Source: Puccinia triticina (taxonomy: Eukaryota; Basidiomycota; Pucciniomycetes; Pucciniales; Pucciniaceae). Taken from it: a stretch of 64,000 bases of DNA. A program made the translations under genes and the position numbers. The notes under the pieces were generated by a model, which saw only the letters and a program-made list of their open reading frames with translations, was not told the origin of the DNA and did not search any database. The DNA is taken from contig NC_070570.1 of the NCBI RefSeq assembly GCF_026914185.1, positions 1,612,001 to 1,676,000 on the forward strand. Reading direction: 5' to 3'. Positions 53,621 to 64,000 of the stretch are shown piece after piece; the stretch's first letter is position 1, and every line of letters starts with the position of its first letter.

Positions 53621-54980
53621 GGGGGTTACTAAATGTACCCGGGTATTTCCGCGTTTGTACCCGGTTTTTGCGTACCCCCTTTTCCGCGTGTGTACCCGGT
53701 TTTTTTCTACTCATTTCTACGCAACGCAAATAGGCTTAAAATTTGTCTAAAATCCTGAAAAGGATTATGATACATTCAAAATTCCAAAAAAGCCACTTTA
53801 AATGATTTAATTAATTTTTTCAATACCCCCTTTTCCCAAGTGTGTAATAAGGGAATATCTTTTTTGTTACATGTACCAGGGTTCCAAAAAATTGAGGGAA
53901 CATTTAAACATGCATTAGAAGCTTCCTTTGAAATTTTTGAGAGAAAAAAATAGGTACGTGGCGGGTACGTGGTGTGCTTAGTAGAAAAATGACTGCTACA
54001 TGTATAACTTTTTTGTTACACATTTAAAGAGTCTAAAAGTTTCAGAAATGCTTCTATGATGTATATTTTGTGCGCCATTAAATTTATAGCAATGGGGTAA
54101 ACACCAAACATGAGATATAGGGGGGGCGGGCAGCCTTAATAGGAGCAATCTGGCTAATTATTGAATATCTTTTTGGATAAATTTCCCAGAAGTCTAAGGA
54201 ATGCAGGCGTTATAGAATGATGCATATTCTCTGCGCTCTGAAACTTTTGGCAATATTGGTACCTCAGAACATCAGATATAAGGGGTGCGCAGTAAGGCAA
54301 TATGACTACCACACACCTCTTATATTTCATGTTCTGAGGTACCAATATTGCCAAAAGTTTCAGAGCGCAGAGAATATGCATCATTATGTAACCCCTTAAG
54401 TCTCTAGACTTCTGGGAAATTTATCAAAAAAAATGTTCAATAATTAGGCAGATTGTTCCTATTAAGGCTGCCCGGCCCCCCTATATCTCATGTTTGGTGT
54501 TTACCCCATTGCTATAAATTTAATGGAGCACAGAATATACACCATAGAAACATTTTTGAAATTTTTAGACTCTTTAAATGTGTAACAAAAAAGTTATACA
54601 TGTATCAGTCATTTTTCTACTAAGCACACCATGTACCCACCACATACCTATTTTTTTCTCTCAAAAATTCCAAAGGAAGCTTCTAATGCATGTTTAAATG
54701 TTCCCTCAATTTTTTGGAACCCTGGTACATGTAACAAAAAAGATATTCCCTTAGTACACACTGGGGAAAAGGGGGTATGCAAAAAATTAATTAAATCATT
54801 TAAAGTTGCTTTTTTGGAATTTTGAATGTATCATAATTCTTTTCAGGATTTTAGATGAATTTTAAGCCTATTTGCGTCGCGTAGAAATGAATAGAAAAAA
54901 ACCGGGTACGTACGCGGAAAAGGGGGTACGCAAAAACCGGGTACAAACGCGGAAATACCCGGGTACATTTAGTAACCCCC
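53621..54980. repeat. 1.36-kb near-perfect inverted repeat (foldback element)
   Basis: GGGGGTTACTAAATGTACCC at the left is repeated in inverse at the right tip. The arms, about 670 bp each, stay aligned with scattered single-base differences down to a loop near 54,290-54,312. Landmarks: TTTCCGCGTTTGTACCCGG, GCCTTAATAGGAGCAATCTG and CAATATTGGTACCTCAGAAC in both arms. A-runs flank both tips. No coding capacity. Confidence 0.93.
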
Positions 54981-55144
54981 TAAAAAAAATAAGACAAAAG
55001 AAATTTCGAATGAATTTGGATTTTTTTTCAATGAAATTCCAATAAGTGTTTATAATTGGGCCCTTATAGTCCTTCGCAAGATCCCCAGCAGCTTGGTGAG
55101 AGAGGGAATTTAAAATGAAGAAAAAGAAGAAAAAAAAAGAATTA

Positions 55145-55530
55145 GGCTTTGTTTGGAGCTGATATAATTATAGGTGATATAATCATTGGTTAATTCAATG
55201 AAAACTACAAAATTCAACATAAAGCCTCCAAATATTTTTTCTAGGCAACCTTCAATACTGGTCTCTTCAATTATGAAGTCAGATTCAACTGATTCAGCCA
55301 TATTCAGTACTGTAGTACCATTATATCGCTTTTGACCAAAACAAAGCAATATAATGGTATTATGGTGCTGAAGATGGCTGAATCAGTTAAATCTGACTTC
55401 ATAGTTGATGAGACCAGTACTGTAGGGTTCCTACAAAAAAAAATTGGATTCTTTATGTTGAGTTTTGTATTTTTTATTGAATTTACAAATGATTATGTCA
55501 CCTAAATTTCTATTGGCTCCAAACGGGGCC
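55145..55530. mobile_element. 386-bp Harbinger-like MITE
   Basis: GGCTTTGTTTGGAGC at the left and the inverse of GGCTCCAAACGGGGCC at the right bound the element, with TTA on both sides (55,142-55,144 and 55,531-55,533). An internal hairpin pairs CTGATTCAGCCAT with ATGGCTGAATCAG around ATATAATGG. Confidence 0.87.
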
Positions 55531-55533
55531 TTA

Positions 55534-56221
55534 CACTCCAAACGTTGATTCTCACGTGCGATCTCGGTTGTTGTGGGTTTAAAAGCCGTGGATGCACTTC
55601 GGGCTTGGCGCTCGCCCGCAAGTGCTCACAAGGCTTTGTTAAGCTACGCAGCAAGTTTCTGGCCTTGTGGACAAGTCGCTCCCAGCGAGCGGGCAGCGTT
55701 GCCGCCAGCCACAGCAAGGCTCTCCCTGGGAAGTTGCAAGGGTGCACCGGTCTTGCAGTCAACTTACTTAGCACTCGGAAGCACTCTCCAGTCTCACCCA
55801 GGAAAGGAGGGGAAAGCTGGGCTCAGGATGGATGCACAGGCCAGGAGGCTTTGAGTCCCCCGGCTGAGACAGCGCAGGCAGCTTCCCCTGCCAATCACAG
55901 CACCCTACCGGATGTTTACGGCTGTCCAAAAGGTCCACCCCGGCCATACAGGCACCCGTCCTTCTTACATGCCCAAGCAAGAACCCCTCGGGCCACACCA
56001 AAACCTTCTCACCAGAATCCGGCGGACCGTGTGCACCAACACCAGCTAAACGACCCAACACAAGCAGCCAAACAACTCGCGCCCCTTTGCCCCAAAGACC
56101 GAAGAAAGGAGAGAAGAATACAGATGAGAGAAGCGACGAAGCGCAGAAAAGAACCACGAAATAGCCGCTCTACAAACAACGCACAGCCCAGAACCGTACA
56201 AAAGGAGAAAAAGAGAGGGGG
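55534..56221. other. Region downstream of the Furry/Tao3 gene
   Basis: A 233-codon plus-strand frame crosses this stretch but has no family resemblance, and its start lies in MULE-family-like repeat words (AAGGCTTTGTTAAGCTACGC, GCCAGCCACAGCAAGGCTC). It is probably 3' flanking or untranslated sequence of the minus-strand gene. Confidence 0.45.
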
Positions 56222-59200
56222 TCAATGGTCGAGGTCGAAGGCGTAGACGGAGTGACTGTCGTCGGTGCAGAACGTGCCGCTGGGCGAGACGGTGCGCGAG
56301 GGCTCCGCGGGGCGGGTGTGCGGGGGCCGTAAGCGAGAGGGGGCGATTCTGGGGGGCGGGCGGAACGGCTGCTGGTCCTCCTCCTCGTCGTCGTCCTCAT
56401 CCTCGTCCTCATCTTCATCCTCGTCCTCCTCCTCGTCGTCGTCGTCCTCGTCGTCGTCGTCGTCGTCGAGATCATGGAGGTCGTCGTCGTCGTCGTCGTG
56501 GAGGACGGGATGGAGATGGGGATGGCTCTGGCCGAGGAAGTCGTCCCTGGAGTCGACGGAGAGCGAGGTCTGATGGAAGCGGCGGGCGATGAAGAGGGGG
56601 GTGTTGGGGAGGGGGTCGGAGCCGGCGTCGGAGGAGACGAGGCTGAGCGGCCTGCTGGGGGCGGGCGGGAAGCCGGGGCGGGCGGACGGGCCGGCGGCGG
56701 CGAGGGGCGGCTCCCGGCTCGCCGGGTGCGGTTGCTGGTGGTGGTCGTGCTCGTCGGCGGCGGCGGCGGAGGGCCGGACGTGCAGGCTCGGCCGGTTGGC
56801 GCGGCGCTTGCTCAGCGAGCGGGACAGGATGGCCGCCACCCGGGCCGTGGACGGGTTGAGCGGCGAGGAGATGCGCGAGGAGGAGCCGTGGGCAGCCGGG
56901 CCGTGGCCGTGGCCGCCGCCAGGGCTGCCGTCCTGCCCGAAGAAGTCCGACAGATCATGCAGGGTGGAGACCATGTCCCCGAAGCTCTCGTTGGTCTCCG
57001 CAAAGTCCGACTGGGTCTGGTTGTCGATGCTCTGCTCGGCCTCGTGGCCCCACTCATAGCTGAACTCGACCACCGACGAGCGCTGCAGACTCTCGCCCAT
57101 AAAGCTCCGCGCAAAGCTCTCGATCACGTCCGTCAACCGGCTCCGAGTCTGCCCCATCGCTTCCTGCACATTTGCCACACACCAGCCCGTCTCATCCGGC
57201 ATCCCAAACACCCTCTTCGACGACGTCGACGAAGACCCGCCATCCTCAGCCGTCAACCCTTTGCGTCCGTTCGACGGCCGACTCTTGATCGGCATCGGCT
57301 CGGCTAAGATGTCCAGGGCTTGTTGGGATGCATTCGTCTGGAGCAGATGCAACAGGGGCGTCAAGAGGTCATAGCCCAGCTCGTTGATTCCTGACGATGC
57401 GAACGTGGGCTCGATCGTCTTGAGGAACAGCTTCAAGACGGCCAGGGTTTTCAAGCGAAGCCAGTCGAGAGGGTTACACAGCAAGCCGAGATAGACGACC
57501 AAGATATCTGCGGAGAATTTCGGGAGAAAGTATTCGCGGATGCCGTTGACGGCTTGGCGCAGGAAGTCTTCCTTAGTCCGGAAGCGATTCTTGACGAAGG
57601 AGACCATTACTCTCGAGAGGCCGTCCATCCTGAACGATTCGGCTACACGGGCAACGCTCAACGCGATCTCATCGATCTCATACTGCATCACTCCCGTCTC
57701 CAAGACCTGGAAGCACCACGGCAGACAGGCGGCATACAGCATGGCCAGGCCCCCGTTGAGCCAATCAATAACCCCGCAATTGTCCGGAAGCTCGAGCAAG
57801 TCTTTGACCAGACTCCACGAGGCAGAGCAGAGCTGCGATGATCGCAGACCTTTGGTCAACAGGGGTCTGAACGGGCTGGCGTCAGCCTCCCATTGGCTGG
57901 GTCTCGAGTTGGCAATCTCGTAGCAAGTGCCAGGCTCGATCGCCTTGACGACCGCCCGGATCAGCTCGATGGCCTCCAAGAACTCCGTGTCGTTGGCCGT
58001 CTCGAGGCACGACACCCCCGTCCAAAACAGCTGGGCATAGAGCGCCGCATTGGCCGCGGTGATTCGGGCGCACTCGGAGTATGTGCTCAGCACTTCGAGC
58101 GCAAACAGCTGGATGTCCTGGGAAGGGTCCGAGGCGGTGTTGGAGAGACGGACGAGGAGCTCGGCGAGCAGGGTCGGGTCGACGGGTGAGCCGAGGACCC
58201 TGACCACTTGCAACGATCGACAGGCGATATGGCGGACGGGACATTGCGTGGCCCATTCGACAGCCACTTGGGTCCAGTTGCGGCTGAAATCGGGGAACAG
58301 ATGCAAGGAGAGAGAGGCGATCTGATGGACCAATGACTCCATGTTGGCTGGAGGGCCCTTGCGGTGTCTTCGAGAGCCGCCGAGATCGTCGAACTCCCAA
58401 AACAGTCTCCATGGCTCGCCGTCGGCGAGCTCCTCTGAGGAAGGACCGGCGGAGTTTTGGAGATGGGCCATTTGGGCTCGGCGCAGCATGCCCATAAAGC
58501 GGACCAATCCCTCCTGCATCTGCGTTCTGAACGGGGGGTTAGTGTGGTCGACTTGGACGACATAGGCGTGCAGGATGTGCGGCAGCCGGTCAGCGAGGGT
58601 GAGAGGCCGGAGGACCATGGTTTCACCCAGGAGGAGGATGACGGCTTGCATAGGAGAACACACGGCTCGCGAGGACAGGGCAGGGAAGGAGGCTTCAAGG
58701 TCGAATGATCTCGAGCCAGCTGACCCGGCTGAGCCTGGATCGCTCAGAGAAGTGGGACTAGACGCAGCCAAGAGTTTCGCGGGCTCGACGAGGCTCAGCA
58801 AGTCCTTATGGATCGTATCGGTCGCCTCATCATACGACATACACGAGATCACCGTCCGCACCAAGCCCACAAAGCCAGGCAGGCCACGCCGGGCGGTTTG
58901 TTCGACGAGATATGTGGCGATGGCTTTGGAGTTGGGGGGAGAGGCGTTGGACAATGAAGTCCAGATCGAGCGGACCTCATCAGGGTGGGTCTCGATGATC
59001 TTAGAAGTGACGAGCAGGACGACATTGATGAGGTTTCTGAACTTAGAGGACGGACTATCTGGGATAGAAGGGGGCAGCTGGATCTGGTTGAGCCAGCTGG
59101 GCATCAGACGGGCGAGCGGCTTGGCCTTCTGCGGATCAGTCTGGATGATCCGGGAGCACAGCTCGAGGATGAAGTCGACCGCTGCCACTTTGCGCAAGCT

Positions 59201-62200
59201 GCAGACGGTGGCCGAGGTACGGAACTGGGCGGCGAGATGCTGGCCGGCAAAGGCGCTCGCCAGGTTGACTTCGACGTCCGACAAGAGGTCCAGCTGCGTG
59301 CCTAGCATCCCGCGCGCTTTCAAAAGGTCGATGGCTTGCTGCCGCATCGTCAGGTCAGAATGGGTCAGCCGGGCCAGACAGATCACGAGTAATGCCGAGT
59401 CGCGGATCTGGAGGCTCGGGTCCGATATCAATGCGTTCCCCAAGACCCCAAACAGAGTCTGCAGCAACGGCATCGCCTTGGAAGACTCATTCCAGCAAAG
59501 CGTCAGGGCGGCCTCTAAGAGCCGATCGGATTCGCTGCTATTTCTTACAGACCCGATGAACGCCCGTCTAGAGAAAGTTATTGTGCTTTTTAGAATAATG
59601 TATATATGTAAAATAATTTGGAATCAAGAGACGACTCACCTTGCGTGGACGTGAGACTTCGGATCATTCTTTTCGAACAGCATCACGATCCATCTCAGCA
59701 GTCGCGAGACACTAATACGGGGGCGATCGGCAATACTTTCGGGCCGATTCTGGGAGCCACTGGCGACCCGAACGTCGAGATAACTCTCCTGCGAAAAAGA
59801 AAAAAAAAAAAAGAAATATAAGGGATGAAGCAGGGCCACGATCAGATGGGAGACTCACGCAGAGCGTCGCGATCATGGATGCAGAGGCCGGAAGGAGATC
59901 GCTCGAGATGGTTGTCGAGGACGCCGACGGCCGTCCCCGTTGGGGCACATTAGCCCTGCTGGACATCGACCCGCTGCGCGAGGGATGAGGGTCGTTCCCA
60001 GGGGGATGGCCGAAGCTCAGGTTGGCGTGGGCAGATTGGGGCTGCGAGGAGGACGAGCTGATCGCGCGGGTGCTCCAATCTTCGGCCAGATTGTAGAAAT
60101 CGATGAACAGCTCCTTCGGGAAGAGATGCGGATGGTCGGGCGAGGAAGACGGGCGCGAGAGGGCGGTCTTTCTGAGCAGTCGTTCGGCGAAGGTGAGGAA
60201 GGATTTGCGGATGGAGAGGGAGACGAGGTCGTCGAGATGCTGCTGAGACTTGAGAAAGATGCAAGTCTCGCGGGAGAAGGTGGCCAGGATGTCGACGGTG
60301 CGGTCGGCGATGCGGTAGTCGGGATGGAACAAGAGCTTGGTGGTGGATTCGTGGAGCTTGCCGATGGCCGAGAAGAGTCTGATGATCTTGACGGTCCCGT
60401 TAGGCCGGGCGGAGCGGTCCTTCTGGGCCTCGATCATCTTGCGCTCACTCGTCAGATGGTGGGCGAGGCCCGAGAGGCCTTCGAGCAGGGTGGGGTACAT
60501 CGAGACGTGGATCGAGCTCATGGCCCGGATCGCCGCTTCCCTGAAGGGCGGCTGTTCGGAGGTCAGGAAGGGCACGAGGGTCTTGATGAGGTCCTCCCCG
60601 GGAGAGATGTGCCTTTCGCGGGCCGAGGCACTCTGGGAGGTGTTTGACAGGGTGTCGATCGTCGGGCTGAGGTTGCCGGTCTTGGGGTCAGTCGAGGTGG
60701 TGATGCTGGTGACGCTGATGAGGAGCGAAGACCAGGACATGTAGAGGTTGCGGTCGTCCCAGCCTGGGTTGAGCCCGGTGCCGCTGACGGTGGAGCGGCC
60801 GCCGACACCGGCCGCATCGGAGGCCAAGGGATAGAGTCGCTGAAGCTGGCCGTAGAGGAGGATTCGGGCATGGGATACGGTGGCGGGGAGGAGGAGGAGC
60901 GAGGTACTGAAGATCGAGGAGAGCGCAAAGCAGAGCAGGGTGTAGTCGGCGGGGTTGTCCGATTCAAGCAAGCGGGTCAGGCTCTCGCCGTTGGCCGCCT
61001 TACGGTGTTTCTTCCACTTGACCAGCCGGGTCCGCTCGACGCTCGAGAAATCGTCGTCGTTGAGGTTCTCGAACAGCCGTTTCTCGGCCTCGGCCAGAAG
61101 AGTGGTGACGCTGCAGGTCGGGTTGAAGGTCATCGATCGTGGGGTGGTCACCGAGCTGGCCTCTTGGATGATCCCGCGGGCGGTAGCAATGATCCGTAAG
61201 GCGTCCAAGGCTGAGCGACGGATGTAGTACGACCTGGAGCACAGGAGCACCAAGCCGGTGGCTTCCATGTGGCAGAGTAGCTTGGTTCCCTCGGCGCCAA
61301 AGGAGGGCGAAGACGCATAGTCTGGATCCTCTCCGTTGACAGACAGCTTGCGGATGTGTTCGCACCATGCCGTCAGGGCTTCGACCCAGAACTTGACGAG
61401 GTTCTCCACTTTGGAGTCGAGCCCTTTCTGGAGATGGGGCTTGATCCGGACCAACAAGTCCGGCTTGACGAGAAAGCGTGTGTAGGCTTGAAGGACGGCA
61501 AAGGATTTGCCGGCCTGTAGGAAGCGCCGCAAGCACAGTTTGGCCTCGATCGTCACGCCCACGTCCAAGGACACCAAGCCTCTGAGTAAGATTGCAAGCG
61601 ATGCCGACTCGGATGCCGGCGAGTTGATGATCCGCGGCCACGCCTGTAAGCAGGTCTGGAGGACGTCAAACGTGGGCTGGAGGTGGCGCGGGTATTCGAC
61701 TGCAAAAGCGCCGTGTCGTTTGATGACGGTCGGGCCGTCGAACGTGTCTGCCCTCGCCGCGACGCTGTCGTGCCACGGAGTGAGGTACCTGTCTTCATTG
61801 ATGGTGAACGGGGCGAGGGTCCGGTCGCAGTACGCGGCCATCTGAAGCACTTTGGTCCCGATCGCATCCACAAACGCCTTGATCCGGGGTTTCTCGAGCA
61901 GGTCGGGTTTGAGCGCCTGGCCGTCGTTGGGCGATTCCCCAGCCCTGGAGGAGTAATTGGGGTCATAGATGATGTGGGGGTTTGAAGAATTTTTCGAGTG
62001 CTGGTGATGGTCGTGGGTTGGGTAGGGCGGGTCTTGGGCCTTTTCGAGTGAGGTGAGCGCTCTCAAGCTGCTGGTGATTCCGATCATGATCCGTTCGGCC
62101 CCGGTTTGGGCGACCAAGCCTTGGTTGTTCTCGTTGGCGTCATTGGCGTAGGTGAGAAGGGTTCTGAGGACAAAGTCGGTGCCATAGTCTAGCTGCCAGT

Positions 62201-64000
62201 GCAGGATGAAATGGATCAAGGAGACGAAGGTGTCAAGGGAAACTTCGGACGGATAGACGTTCTTCCGATCTGGAGGGAAGGCGGTTCGGAGGATGGGTTC
62301 GAGCCGCTTGTTCAAGGCCGATGCGCCTTCGCGGACCCGATGCAAGTATGACCACGTCAGCTGGACGATCCCCAGCATCATTGCGGCTCGGGTGCTTTTC
62401 TCCTTCAGCTTGGTGGTGCACCATTCTACGGTCTCGGTCCACTTGGGCAAGAGGAGCTCTTGCGGGGCGGCGCCGACGGCTGCACACATCAGTGGGACGG
62501 TGGAGTTCCAGTATCTGGATTTCGAGGGTTTATCGGACATGGAGTGCGACTTGCTGAGGATGAGGTTGATCGCCTTGCCCCAAACGGGGTGGTTGACTTC
62601 GGCGGTGGCCGATTGGACGACTTGAGCGAGCAAGGGGCCGAGGGTTTCGGCCATGGCGGTCTTGACTGATGAGCCTCTGGAGGACTCGAAGAGGGTGGCG
62701 AAGGTCGCGATGAAGTCGGCGGTGTCCTCGAATGCCTCGAGCGGGTAGACCTTCAGCTTGAGAAACTGGACGCCTCGGACCAGGTATCCCAATCTGGCTT
62801 CGCCGTCCTTCTGGTCGCGAAGATGGGCGACCCGGTTCATCGCGTCCATTTCGGCGGCAAAACGGTCGCTGACGCTCGTGAATCTGAGGGGTATAGCAGG
62901 CATTATGCATAGAACTTTTTTGTGAATGAGGGAGATGGCTGCTTACCTGATGTTGGACAAGGCTCCAAGGAGATAGGCAAACATGTTCATGTTGGCCTGT
63001 TTGTTGGGCGTCCTGGCGGTGAGGTGCCTGTATACGAAGAACCGTTGGGGGTGAGGAATGTGAGACAGGGCAGATGGACAAGCAACGACTCAACCTACGG
63101 ATCGGCATTCTTGATCGAGTTGAAGATGATCTCTTCCAGACGGGTGCCAAGGTCTTCTCCGAGTGCTTCCCGGGTGACCACTTGGACGATGGAGATCAGG
63201 GCGCGACAGAGGATGTAGACCAGCGCCAGCTGCCGGGAGAGAAGGATTAGAGCTGAGGGCGACAGATATGACCAGCCAGCTTACGTTTTTGCGCTCGGAG
63301 AGGACAGCCGTGACCCGGCGAGGATTGAGGGAGTTGCCGCTGGTGACCCTGGGTTGCTCGTCCGGGCAGATGTGAGACTGAGCAGCAGCAGCAGCAGGAG
63401 GAGGAGTGGAAGAATCCGAGGGGGCTCACAAGGCACGTTGGATGGCATAGTCGTCGCTCGATTCGCCCTGGCGGGACTTCCAGCGCATGACGAAGTTGAC
63501 GACCTGTGCGGGGTTTTTCTTGGAGACTTGGGCGAGAGAGACGAATGTGGCGTCGAAGGCCGGGTCGACGGCGTGGCCGAGACAGTAGGGTATGTACACA
63601 TCGTCCTCCGCCGAGGCGGGCTGATCGCACACACACGCTTCAATTCTTCGAGCCGTGCGGGGACACGTTGTGGGGGCACAAACTCACGATCGGCTTGCTG
63701 AGGAGCTGGGCAAGCTTGCTCTCGCATTCTTCGAAAAACCTGTCCATGATCAGGAAGATGGCGACCTGCGGGGAAGGTGGAGGTTGTCAATGACTGAGCT
63801 CGGATTGTTTGATGTGTGGACAGACCTCCAGGGGGGCATGGTGGTCCGGCTGGGCTGGATTCTCATTTCTAGTGCGGGGGAGGTGGTCGTTGATGGTGCG
63901 CTGGGTGGTGCGGGGGTGGTCTGGGGCTGGCTTGGAGGAGATTTGGGAGCGCAGGCTGGCGACGGAGAGTTTCCTGTGGGTGGGGTGCTGGCTGAGGCTG
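56222..64000 (-). CDS. TAO3: Furry/Tao3/Mor2-type cell-morphogenesis scaffold, 5' end outside window
   Basis: Furry-family proteins (yeast Tao3/Pag1, fission-yeast Mor2) are giant HEAT-like scaffolds that activate NDR/LATS kinases to direct polarised growth and cell separation. The gene enters at the right edge. Large exons are 62883-59859, 59788-59640 and 59567-56222, joined in phase by short GT-AG introns; smaller exons lie at about 63,028-62,947 and between 63,110 and 64,000. N-terminal-region motifs: AFDATFVSLAQVSKKNPAQV, LVYILCRALISIVQVVTREA, NPVWGKAINLILS-like (NHPVWGKAINLILSKSH) and YWNSTVPLMCAAVG. The central and C-terminal conserved regions follow (LRIRDSALLVICLARLTHSD-like, AVKAIEPGTCYEIANSRPSQW). 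The tail is low complexity with a long Asp/Glu tract (about 56,385-56,500) and ends DDSHSVYAFDLDH. More than 2,400 codons are visible. The gene is far more GC-rich than URB1. Confidence 0.94.

Larger units (their letters stand above)
52604..55063. mobile_element. Harbinger-like ended element, 2,460 bp, carrying other sequence
   Basis: The left end GGGCCCAATCATAAACAGTT and the inverse of the right end (GGGCCCAATTATAAACACTT) are inverted repeats, with TTA duplicated on both sides (52,601-52,603 and 55,064-55,066). No transposase is inside. It contains a GC-rich block at 52,740-53,440 and a 1.36-kb inverted repeat (53,621-54,980). Confidence 0.82.

Noticed and set aside
55545..56246. A 233-codon plus-strand frame
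   Set aside because: No domain, start within repeat-family words, and composition of a GC-rich flank. It is more likely the 3' region of the minus-strand gene.
58575..59654. A 359-codon plus-strand open frame, and similar frames at 56,474-57,307 and 59,940-60,647
   Set aside because: They lie antisense to the GC-rich Furry/Tao3 exons, where stop codons are rare on both strands, and have no family resemblance.

Overview
The window looks like nuclear DNA of a rust fungus (Pucciniales, most likely Puccinia or a close relative). Its host genes are eukaryotic and split by many short GT-AG introns of about 50-110 bp, some with a visible CTAAC/CTGA branch site. They are conserved fungal housekeeping genes scattered among dense, nested DNA transposons, and the hAT transposases have the BED-finger/hAT layout common in rust genomes. 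The genus is inferred from general resemblance; no marker gene proves it. No rRNA, tRNA or CRISPR was found.

Layout. 1-1.9 kb: an array of imperfect hairpin repeats, then no gene. 1.9-3.0 kb (minus): exosome core subunit RRP42. 3.0-7.6 kb: nested MITEs of a MULE-like family (9-bp target duplications elsewhere in the window) and a Harbinger-like family (TWA duplications). 8.7-9.7 kb (plus): a Ser/Pro-rich protein with basic NLS-like motifs. 12.4-17.1 kb (minus): a DIRS-like retroelement with an open reverse transcriptase/RNase H frame and a gag-like gene broken by a 274-bp tandem duplication and a 520-bp MITE. 17.9-24.6 kb (minus): an eight-exon URB1/NPA1 gene for 60S assembly. 26.3-27.1 kb (plus): an unrecognised protein with two internal repeats. 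30.5-34.1 kb: two hAT-type elements abutting each other, both with 8-bp target duplications. 35.4-37.4 kb (plus): SAM50; 38.1-39.1 kb (minus): EMP24, convergent with it. 40.1-41.1 kb: an internally deleted hAT remnant. 42.8-46.6 kb: a full hAT element with an open multi-exon transposase. 46.7-48.2 kb: a CACTG-ended element and a small Harbinger-like MITE. 48.5-50.6 kb (minus): a four-exon gene for a predicted 582-aa secreted protein of unknown family. 52.6-55.1 kb: a Harbinger-ended element containing a 1.36-kb near-perfect inverted repeat. 56.2-64.0 kb (minus): most of a Furry/Tao3/Mor2 cell-morphogenesis scaffold, whose 5' end lies beyond the right edge.

The housekeeping genes serve separate processes (RNA decay, 60S assembly, mitochondrial outer-membrane assembly, ER-Golgi cargo transport, polarity signalling) and do not form a cluster. 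The window's character comes from its mobile elements: at least ten have readable ends, several with exact target-site duplications, so insertion order can be read. The most novel coding material is the predicted secreted protein at 48.5-50.6 kb and the duplicated-repeat protein at 26.3 kb. Splice sites were placed by eye from reading frame and family alignment; for RRP42, URB1, EMP24 and the secreted protein all phases close exactly, and for SAM50 all but one donor is fixed.
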